Part shown: one piece after another, positions 1 through 4,960 of the stretch
Layout of the letters: each line of letters opens with the position of its first letter
Position numbering within the stretch: the stretch's first letter is position 1
DNA from: Paracoccaceae bacterium
Lineage (GTDB): Bacteria > Pseudomonadota > Alphaproteobacteria > Rhodobacterales > Rhodobacteraceae
Reading direction: 5' to 3'
NCBI GenBank assembly: GCA_007121115.1
Contig: SKMI01000160.1
Span: 1-6,495, forward strand
DNA length: 6,495 nucleotides
Position numbers and translations under genes: made by a program
The notes under the pieces: generated by a model
The model's database searches: none
Seen by the model: only the letters and a program-made list of their open reading frames with translations
What the model was told of the DNA's origin: nothing

Positions 1-221
1 CAGCCCAGCGCCACGGCGCCCAGAAGCTGCGCCTTGTTGGGAAACCAGTAGATCACCGCCTGCTTGCTGACCCCCAGCCGCGCGGCGACGGCATCGAAAG
101 TCACCGCGCCCATGCCGCCATCACGCAGCAGACCCAGCGCCTCGGCAACGATTCGGGTCTTGGTCTGGGCCTTGGCCCGTGACTTGACCCCTGACTTGGC
201 TTGGGCGCTGCGGTCGGACAT
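1..221 (-). CDS. TetR/AcrR-family transcriptional repressor, N-terminal part (cut by window edge)
   Basis: The reverse strand is open from an ATG at 221-219 to the left edge, giving 73 codons plus two bases. A basic, Ala/Lys-rich N-terminus (residues 1-20) leads into a TetR DNA-binding domain. Residues 21-34 are the first helix. Residues 41-70 carry the classic TetR pattern TFDAVAARLGVSKQAVIYWF followed by PNKAQLLGAV, with the recognition helix around 52-60. The ligand-binding C-terminal domain lies outside the window, so the effector cannot be guessed. An AAGGA ribosome binding site at 234-230 lies 8 nt before the ATG and supports this start. The gene diverges from the GST-like gene at 309, and the shared gap holds two inverted repeats, so autoregulation and control of the neighbour are likely (inference). 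Family assignment is firm; function is not. Confidence 0.9.
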   Translation of the reverse strand, partial: MSDRSAQAKSGVKSRAKAQTKTRIVAEALGLLRDGGMGAVTFDAVAARLGVSKQAVIYWFPNKAQLLGAVALG

Positions 222-232
222 GCGGAAAATCC

Positions 233-261
233 TTGCCTGCTTACCGCCGGTAAGGTAACGT
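233..261 (+). promoter_or_regulatory. Candidate promoter of the GST-like gene
   Basis: TTGCCT (233-238) and TAACGT (256-261) are spaced by 17 nt on the forward strand. The match to consensus is modest. The left inverted repeat (240-254) fills the spacer, so a bound repressor would block it. Assigned by eye only. Confidence 0.33.
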
Positions 262-279
262 GCTTACCAGTGGTAAGCA
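238..279. promoter_or_regulatory. Tandem palindromic operator, probably bound by the divergent TetR protein
   Basis: Two inverted repeats share one half-site. The left one is CTTACC-GCC-GGTAAG (240-254). The right one is TGCTTACC-AGT-GGTAAGCA (261-279), a perfect 8+3+8 palindrome. Both read TGCTTACCNNNGGTAAG, and their centres (247 and 270) are 23 bp apart, about two helical turns, so two dimers could sit on the same face of the DNA. They lie between divergent tetR and GST-like genes, overlapping the candidate promoters of both. That this TetR protein is the ligand is inferred from position, which is the usual TetR arrangement. Confidence 0.8.
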
Positions 280-280
280 A
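252..280 (-). promoter_or_regulatory. Candidate promoter of the TetR gene
   Basis: On the reverse strand a TTGCTT hexamer (280-275) and a TACCTT hexamer (257-252) are separated by 17 nt. Both are partial matches to a sigma-70 promoter. The pair overlaps the right-hand inverted repeat and touches the left-hand one, as expected for an autoregulated TetR promoter. Assigned by eye only. Confidence 0.35.
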
Positions 281-308
281 GAATGTCGCGCTACGGGAGG
301 GAGCCGCC

Positions 309-1037
309 ATGTCCGATCTGCAGGTCCACGCCTTCGCGCCGGCCTGGGGGCTGCCGTCAAGCGGGCCCTTCGCGCTGAAGCTCATGGCCTGGCTGTCCCA
401 TGCCGGGATCGCCTGGCGCCCGGTGGTCGAGAACCGCGCCGACCGCGGGCCGCTGGGCAAGAGCCCCTGGATCGAACAGGGCGGCCTGCGCATGGGCGAC
501 AGCGACCGGATCATCGCCCATCTGGCCGCACGCCACGGCCTCCCCGATCCGATGGCGCTGCCCGACCCGGCGGCGGTGACCCGCGATGCGCTGAAAACCG
601 CCTTCGAGGAGCGCTTTCACCAGATCCTGGAATGGGAACTCTTCGTGCACCCCGCAGGCTTTGCCGGGCTCCGCGCGCTGCTGAAAAAGCTGGCACCGTC
701 CGCACTGGCGCCGCTTATCGGATGGCAGATGCGGCGCCATTTCACCCGGCAGCTGCACGCCCGCGGGATCGCCCGGCTGGACCCGCCCGAGATTGCGGCC
801 ACGGGGCGCAGACAGATCGACGGGCTGGAGATGCTGCTTGCGGATGGCGCGGGCTGGCTGCACGGCACCGCACCGGGGCTGACCGATTTCGCCGTCTGGG
901 GACAGGTGGCGCCGCTCCTGCACTGGCCCATGGCCACACCGGTGGCGGAACACGCCAAGACGCTGCGCCATCTCACGGACTGGAGCGCGCGTCTGCAGAA
1001 AGCGGCATTCGGGAGTGATCAGGCGCACGCAGCCTGA
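309..1037 (+). CDS. Glutathione S-transferase-like protein of the metaxin/FAXC type
   Basis: The product has 242 residues. Residues 4-77 look like a thioredoxin-fold GST N-terminal domain of the metaxin/FAXC (GST_N_4-like) kind: PFALKL at 20-25, the KSPWIEQGG segment at 51-59 with a likely cis-proline at P53, then a GDSDRIIAHL stretch at 63-72 that supplies the acidic/Ser pair used to hold glutathione in the family. Residues 90-232 are the helical C-terminal domain, with the GLTDFAVWGQV capping box at 190-200. No Cys, Tyr or Ser can be named as the catalytic residue with certainty. There is no signal peptide or membrane segment, so it is probably cytosolic. The start at 309 is chosen because a GGGAGGGAG ribosome binding site (295-303) precedes it; the in-frame extension to 201 would run through the operator. 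It is probably repressed by the divergent TetR protein, suggesting an inducible detoxification role (inference). Substrate unknown. Confidence 0.85.
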   Translation: MSDLQVHAFAPAWGLPSSGPFALKLMAWLSHAGIAWRPVVENRADRGPLGKSPWIEQGGLRMGDSDRIIAHLAARHGLPDPMALPDPAAVTRDALKTAFEERFHQILEWELFVHPAGFAGLRALLKKLAPSALAPLIGWQMRRHFTRQLHARGIARLDPPEIAATGRRQIDGLEMLLADGAGWLHGTAPGLTDFAVWGQVAPLLHWPMATPVAEHAKTLRHLTDWSARLQKAAFGSDQAHAA

Positions 1038-1048
1038 CAGGCACCCGT

Positions 1049-1072
1049 GTCTGCCCGCGCGTCTGCCCGCGC
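1049..1072. repeat. Perfect 12-bp tandem duplication
   Basis: GTCTGCCCGCGC occurs twice back to back (1049-1060 and 1061-1072), starting 11 bp after the stop codon of the GST-like gene. It looks like a simple slippage duplication. No function is evident. Confidence 0.85.
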
Positions 1073-1140
1073 TATGACCACCCACCCCGTGAACAGCGCA
1101 GTCCCCCTTTGGCAACATGGCGCCTTCGTCGCCGGCTCCG

Positions 1141-1170
1141 GATCACGGGCGGGAAACCCCCTCGGTGATC
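1141..1170. other. Imperfect hairpin in the convergent gap
   Basis: GATCAC (1141-1146) pairs with GTGATC (1165-1170). Inside, GGGCGGG pairs with CCCCCTC through one G-T pair and one C-C mismatch around an AAA loop, with a single unpaired G at 1164. The stem has about 12 pairs. No T-tract follows on either strand, so it is not a standard intrinsic terminator. It could be a transcript-end barrier or a chance structure. Confidence 0.55.
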
Positions 1171-1355
1171 GCGCGGGCGGGCACAAGCGGCCGCGGGTCG
1201 GCGCTTGGCCGAACAGACGGGCAAGCCCGGCCCGCGCGCGCTCCGCCGAATTCGCCCGGCCCGCATGACGCAACCCCGGTCTGCCGCAATAAGGAGCGCA
1301 CCCGCACCACGGCCTTCCCGCTCGTTGTCATCTCCTGCCTGCAGCGCCCGGACAC

Positions 1356-1384
1356 GGCGCGCGGGTGCGCAGCACCGGCGCGCC
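1356..1384. terminator. Strong GC hairpin, possible bidirectional transcript end
   Basis: GGCGCGC (1356-1362) pairs with GCGCGCC (1378-1384). After one G-G mismatch, GGTGC (1364-1368) pairs with GCACC (1372-1376) around a GCA loop, giving 12 pairs in 29 nt. It lies about 98 bp beyond the stop codon of the leftward moeA fusion and in the path of read-through from the rightward GST-like gene. There is no U-tract on either strand, so terminator function is inferred from stability and position only. Confidence 0.4.
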
Positions 1385-1400
1385 ACCCGGCCCAACGGGA

Positions 1401-1441
1401 TGACGGACGCGTCAGCGGACGGAAGACGGGCGGGAGCGCCC
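1401..1441. other. Two small hairpins just downstream of the moeA fusion
   Basis: TGACG-GACG-CGTCA (1401-1414) and GGGCG-GGAG-CGCCC (1428-1441) are perfect 5-bp stems with 4-nt loops. The second is 41 bp past the moeA stop codon. In the moeA direction it is followed by GTCTTCC rather than a T-run, so it is at best a weak terminator. Stems this short arise by chance in GC-rich DNA. Confidence 0.35.
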
Positions 1442-1482
1442 TCATCCCCGTGCGACCGCGCAAATCAGGCGCAACGGCCCGC

Positions 1483-3744
1483 TCACCCCAGCCCGAGCCC
1501 CGCGAAGGGCAGGTAACGCACCGGATCGCCGGGCCGGATCGTGGCCGCCCCGTCGGGCAGTTCCACCAGCCCCTCGGCCCAACTCAGCCCGCTGATCCGC
1601 CCCGACCCTTCCGAGGCAAAGACCTCGGCCGCGCCCTGCGCATCCAGCCGCGCGCGCAGATACTCGCGCCGCCCCGGCTTCTTGCGCTTCTCAAACGCCG
1701 CCGGAACGGTGACGCCAAGCGGCGCGACCCACCCGGCGCCGGACAGCAGCGACAGCGCCGGGCGGCCGAAGATCAGCGTGCAGACCAGCGCCGCCACCGG
1801 GTTGCCGGGCAGGCCGATCACCGGCACCCCGCCGCCCGCCCCCGGCCAGAGCGCCAGCGCCAGCGGGCGGCCGGGCTTCAGCGCGATGCGCCAGCTCGAC
1901 AGGTGCGCCCGCTCGCGCAGCAGGCGCGAGACGTGGTCCTCGTCCCCCGCCGAGGCCCCGCCCGAGGTCAGGATCACATCGGCCTCGCGCGCGCCCCGGT
2001 CCAACCGCCGGGCGATCTCGGCCGGATTGTCCGGCGCGCAGCCCAGATCGACCGGTACATGGTCCCAGCGCCGCGCCACCTCCAGCAGCATGGGCCGGTT
2101 GGCATCGAATATCCGGTGCGGCGGTGCCTCGGCCACGGGCTCGGCGAGCAGTTCGTCGCCGGTGGACAGCACCGCCACCCGCAATCGGCGCAGCACCGTC
2201 ACGCGGCCAACCCCCAGCGCCGACAACAGCGCCAGATCCGCAGGCGTCAGCCGCCGCCCCGCGCCCAGAACCTTCGCCCCCGCTGCAACATCCTCGCCCG
2301 CACGCCGGGTGTTCGCGCCGCGCTTCACCGGCCCGTCGAAGGCCACCCGCGCCCCGTCGCTGGCGCAATCCTCTTCCAGCACCACCGTATCCACGCCCTC
2401 GGGCAGGACCGCCCCGGTCAGGATGCGCACCGCCGCCCCCGGTGGTAGCGGGCCGTCCAGCGGCTGCCCCGCCGCCGCGCGTCCCGTCACAAGAGGCAGC
2501 TCGTAGGGTCCATCGCCCGCCAGCGCAGCATGCGCGAAGCCAAAGCCATCCACCGCCGCGTTCGCATGTGGCGGATTGGACCGGCGCGCCGCCACATCCG
2601 CCGCCAGAACCCTCCCCCCGGCTGCGGCCACCGCGATTTCTTCGGCATCCGTGATCGGCACCAACGCCGCCCGCAGCCGCGCCAGTGCATCATCCACCGG
2701 CACCCAATCCACCCCCTGCGGCATGGCGAAACAGTCGTTGCGCAGCCGGGGCGGGGTAAGGGGCGGTCGTTCGGGCGCCGGGTCATCGGACCGGGACTGC
2801 GCGGCAATCGCGCCCGCCTCCTCGGACGCGGGATACGGTGGCAAGGCAACGGTCCCCACCTCTGCTGCCGCAGCGCGCAACCGCGCTTCGGCGCCGACCC
2901 CGAGTATCCAGCCTTCCTCGGCCAGCGGCGCCGACGGATCGGGCACCGCAAGCAGCGCCTCCCCCCCATCGCCCATCCGCGCCAGCGCCAGTGCCGACAT
3001 CCGCACCTGCACCGCATCCTTCACCGGCCAGTCATGGCGTTTCGGCTTGCCCCTGCGGCTTGGCATCACCGCCGCGATCTCCTCGCGCAGCAGCGACGGA
3101 AATATCTCGGCCATCACCACGTCGGCCCCCGCGATACGCTCGAACGGCCAGACCGCCACGCGCCCGGCAAACCCTTCCCGCAGCCGCCACAACACCGGCA
3201 ACCCGGTCAGGACCTGACTGCCCACCGAGCCAGCACCCCCCAGCTTCCAGACCGATTGCGCCCCAGGCGCCCCCGCATCGGTCACACGCATCTCGGCCAG
3301 CCCGTGGCCGTGCCGGTCGCGCCCCTTCAGCGGCACCTCGGGCAGGTCCAGCCCCGCTGGTCGGAACCAGAACGGCCCCAGCCCCGGCAGCGCCCGGTTC
3401 ATCTCGGACGCCACCGCGAAACGGTTGTTCCGGTTCCGCGCATCATCCGTCACGCGCGAGGCCAGCCAGTCCCAGACCGCCAGTGCCTCGGCCTGCCCGG
3501 TGAGCGCCTGCGCAAACTCCGCCGGGAAGCCGAAGGCAAAATCCGCACCGATCAGCACCCGCTCCCCGGCGCCCAGCGCCTCGTCCATCAGCGCCCGCAG
3601 CCGCGCCTCGGCCTCGGCCCGCGTGGGCGGGTTCCAGCTTTCGACCGCCGCGCCGCGCGCCTGCGCGATCCAGATCGAATCGCTCCCTGTCAGCGGGCGC
3701 CCGGCAGCGGACCAGTCCACCGCCACGACCCGGTCGAATCTCAC
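1483..3744 (-). CDS. moeA: Fusion of a DUF429-like (RNase H-fold) domain with MoeA molybdopterin molybdenumtransferase
   Basis: The product has 753 residues against about 400-420 for MoeA alone. Residues 338-753 are MoeA, which inserts molybdate into adenylylated molybdopterin in the cytosol. Visible motifs are the NPPHANAAVDGFGF block (390-403; D399 aligns with the catalytic Asp of the usual SAMDGYA motif), STGDEL (527-532), the APDNPAEI segment (570-577), SGGASAGDEDHV (594-605), KPGRP (623-627), LPGNPVAA (645-652) and a C-terminal beta domain (about 675-745). Residues 1-300 resemble DUF429-type predicted nucleases: VVAVDWSAAG (6-15), IGADFAFGFP (65-74), AEIFPSLL (212-219), KDAVQVRMSALALA (242-255), EEGWILG (276-282). 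A Pro-rich linker (about 303-335) joins the two. The start is a GTG at 3744 overlapping the mobB stop (GTGA), so translation is probably coupled. The gene closes the fdhD-mobA-mobB unit. The MoeA identity is firm; the role of the N-terminal domain is unknown. Confidence 0.92.
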   Translation of the reverse strand: MRFDRVVAVDWSAAGRPLTGSDSIWIAQARGAAVESWNPPTRAEAEARLRALMDEALGAGERVLIGADFAFGFPAEFAQALTGQAEALAVWDWLASRVTDDARNRNNRFAVASEMNRALPGLGPFWFRPAGLDLPEVPLKGRDRHGHGLAEMRVTDAGAPGAQSVWKLGGAGSVGSQVLTGLPVLWRLREGFAGRVAVWPFERIAGADVVMAEIFPSLLREEIAAVMPSRRGKPKRHDWPVKDAVQVRMSALALARMGDGGEALLAVPDPSAPLAEEGWILGVGAEARLRAAAAEVGTVALPPYPASEEAGAIAAQSRSDDPAPERPPLTPPRLRNDCFAMPQGVDWVPVDDALARLRAALVPITDAEEIAVAAAGGRVLAADVAARRSNPPHANAAVDGFGFAHAALAGDGPYELPLVTGRAAAGQPLDGPLPPGAAVRILTGAVLPEGVDTVVLEEDCASDGARVAFDGPVKRGANTRRAGEDVAAGAKVLGAGRRLTPADLALLSALGVGRVTVLRRLRVAVLSTGDELLAEPVAEAPPHRIFDANRPMLLEVARRWDHVPVDLGCAPDNPAEIARRLDRGAREADVILTSGGASAGDEDHVSRLLRERAHLSSWRIALKPGRPLALALWPGAGGGVPVIGLPGNPVAALVCTLIFGRPALSLLSGAGWVAPLGVTVPAAFEKRKKPGRREYLRARLDAQGAAEVFASEGSGRISGLSWAEGLVELPDGAATIRPGDPVRYLPFAGLGLG

Positions 3745-4247
3745 AACCCCACCTCGCCCAGAATGAAATCCGCAATCGCCGCCGTGTCATCCAGATCGAA
3801 CACCGGCACCCCCAGCCCGTCCCGAGAAACATCAGCCGCCACATCCGAGGCGACCGCCCGCACCGTCGCATTCTGCGGCGCCAGCAGTCCGCGCCCCGCC
3901 GCCGCCCGGTGACACTCCACCTTCGGATGCGGCGCGCGCTTCCACCCCTCGATCAGCACCAGATCCACCGGCGCCAGCCGCGCCAGCAGGTCCTCCAGCG
4001 GCGGCGCGCCCACCTCCCGCAGCTCCGCCATCAACGCCCAGCGGCGGGGCGAGGCCAGCAGCACCTCGCGCGCGCCCGCCGCCCGGTGGCGGTAACTGTC
4101 GGTGCCGGGCTGATCGACGTCGGTGTGATGATGCGCGTGCTTGAGCGTCGACACCGAGACACCCCGCCCCGCGATCTCGGCCACCAAGCGTTCCATCAGC
4201 CCGGTCTTGCCGGTGTTCTTCCAGCCGGTGACGCCATAGACTCTCAT
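3741..4247 (-). CDS. mobB: MobB, molybdopterin-guanine dinucleotide biosynthesis adapter protein (GTP-binding)
   Basis: The 168-residue product matches the usual MobB length. The P-loop GWKNTGKT is at residues 8-15. The family signature follows: LKHAHHH at 35-41, then DVDQPGTDSYRHRAAGA at 43-59. VLIEGWK at 97-103 is the conserved strand with the Walker B-like acid. MobB binds GTP and associates with MobA; it is not strictly needed for bis-MGD synthesis in enteric bacteria and is thought to aid cofactor transfer (family knowledge). Its ATG at 4247-4245 overlaps the mobA stop as ATGA, and its own stop overlaps the next GTG start as GTGA. No clear ribosome binding site precedes it, consistent with coupling to mobA translation. 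Nothing looks damaged. Confidence 0.95.
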   Translation of the reverse strand: MRVYGVTGWKNTGKTGLMERLVAEIAGRGVSVSTLKHAHHHTDVDQPGTDSYRHRAAGAREVLLASPRRWALMAELREVGAPPLEDLLARLAPVDLVLIEGWKRAPHPKVECHRAAAGRGLLAPQNATVRAVASDVAADVSRDGLGVPVFDLDDTAAIADFILGEVGL

Positions 4248-4855
4248 GCCCGCGCCGCCAAAGCTTCCGCCGCCGCCAGATCCTCGGGCGTGTTCACGTT
4301 GAAGAACGGGTCGAACCCATCGCCACCGAACTCTGCCACCCCCGCCCCGTGCCGGTCTGTCCAGAGCACCACCTTGCGCAGGCCTCCCTCCAGCGCCGTG
4401 CGCAGATCGTCACGCAACCCCACCGGCCACAGCCCGAAGGTCGGATGCCGCCAGAGCTTCCCATCGTCATCCCGGCTGGCCGCCAGCGCCATCCCCGAAG
4501 GCCCCGCCGCCGCCTGCAGCCCCGCCACCAGATCGCGCGGCAGGAAGGGTGTATCGGCCGCCGCACTCACCACCGCCCCCGCGCCCTGCCCCGCGGCCCA
4601 GTCCAGCCCCGCCAGCACCCCGGCCAGGGGCCCCGGCCAGTCCGGCAGACTGTCCGCCACGACCGGCAGGCCCAGCCCCGCAAACCGTGCCGGATCGCCA
4701 TTGGCGTTCAGCACCAGCCCATCCACCTGCGGCCCCAGCCGGTCGATCACATGATCGATGATCCGCCGCCCCCCAAGCGTCAGCATCCCCTTGTCGCCGC
4801 CCCCCATGCGCGTGGCCCGCCCTCCGGCCAGGATCACGCCGACCACCCCGCTCAC
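4244..4855 (-). CDS. mobA: MobA, molybdenum cofactor guanylyltransferase
   Basis: The product has 203 residues, typical for MobA. It transfers GMP from GTP to Mo-molybdopterin, giving the guanine dinucleotide form used by DMSO reductase-family enzymes such as formate dehydrogenase and nitrate reductase. Motifs: LAGGRATRMGGGDKG at 9-23 (nucleotide-binding loop), PGPLAGVLAGLDWA at 74-87, AADTPFLP at 99-106 with the metal-binding Asp at 101, and FFNVNTPEDL at 184-193. The start is taken as GTG at 4855-4853, because the glycine-rich loop then begins at the usual distance from the N-terminus. The ATGATG a little upstream is in another frame. The GGGGGAAGGG purine run (4866-4857) is the ribosome binding site. 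The 105-nt gap to fdhD holds a structured element that may affect this site. Confidence 0.95.
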   Translation of the reverse strand: MSGVVGVILAGGRATRMGGGDKGMLTLGGRRIIDHVIDRLGPQVDGLVLNANGDPARFAGLGLPVVADSLPDWPGPLAGVLAGLDWAAGQGAGAVVSAAADTPFLPRDLVAGLQAAAGPSGMALAASRDDDGKLWRHPTFGLWPVGLRDDLRTALEGGLRKVVLWTDRHGAGVAEFGGDGFDPFFNVNTPEDLAAAEALAARA

Positions 4856-4856
4856 A

Positions 4857-4866
4857 CCCTTCCCCC
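4857..4866 (-). promoter_or_regulatory. Ribosome binding site of mobA, with unusual G-run
   Basis: On the reverse strand GGGGGAAGGG lies just before the GTG start of mobA. The GGGGG part (4866-4862) is complementary to the CCCCCC run at 4895-4890 of the same transcript, only 23 nt upstream. The site could therefore be paired and masked. Confidence 0.55.
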
Positions 4867-4879
4867 ATCATCTGTGCAA

Positions 4880-4934
4880 AAATATCCTCGGGGGGAGTCG
4901 CCCGAAACGGGCGACGGGGGGCAGACAGCCCCCC
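4880..4934. repeat. Structured intergenic element with A/T box, two hairpins and G6/C6 tracts (Rhodobacterales-type)
   Basis: Reading forward: an AAAATAT box (about 4878-4884), TCCTC, a G6 tract (4890-4895), a perfect 8-bp hairpin GTCGCCCG-AAA-CGGGCGAC (4897-4915), a second G6 tract (4916-4921), then C6 (4929-4934). The second G6 and the C6 form a perfect 7-bp hairpin, GGGGGGC-AGACA-GCCCCCC (4916-4934). The layout resembles an intergenic element I recall as abundant in Rhodobacterales genomes; that resemblance is from memory, not from a search. On the fdhD-mobA transcript the structure is followed by ATATTTTT, so it may partly terminate transcription after fdhD, but the T-tract is 14 nt or more from the 8-bp stem. 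Confidence 0.65.
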
Positions 4935-4960
4935 TCCCACGCCTGCCACCAGTCACCCCC

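Larger units (their letters stand above)
1038..1482. other. Convergent intergenic region, 445 bp, no convincing gene
   Basis: This gap separates the rightward GST-like gene from the end of the leftward moeA fusion. Open frames exist on both strands, but their products are Arg/Ala/Pro-rich, lack plausible ribosome binding sites and resemble no family I know. They are typical chance frames of high-GC DNA. The region holds a tandem 12-bp duplication and several hairpins listed separately. I see no tRNA, no recognisable regulatory RNA and no promoter. Confidence 0.7.

Noticed and set aside
201..308. In-frame upstream extension of the GST-like gene
   Set aside because: It would translate through the tandem operator and overlap the tetR start, and it lacks a ribosome binding site. 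The ATG at 309 has a good one and gives the expected GST N-terminus.
1032..1042. GCCTG-A-CAGGC palindrome over the GST-like stop codon
   Set aside because: A one-base loop cannot form a hairpin and no T-tract follows, so it is not a terminator.
1143..1334. Possible small leftward gene of about 62 codons starting near 1332
   Set aside because: The purine run abuts the ATG with no usable spacing, and the product resembles nothing I recognise. Treated as a chance frame.
1117..2448. 443-codon forward open frame antisense to the end of moeA
   Set aside because: Arg/Pro/Gln-rich composition, no ribosome binding site and no recognisable motif; a shadow of the moeA codon pattern.
2530..3912. 460-codon forward open frame antisense to the moeA fusion
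   Set aside because: Same low-complexity Arg/Pro/His composition; the opposite strand has clear MoeA and domain motifs.
4862..4872. ATGATG just upstream of the mobA GTG as an alternative start
   Set aside because: It is in a different frame from mobA and leads to an Arg/Gly-rich shadow product.
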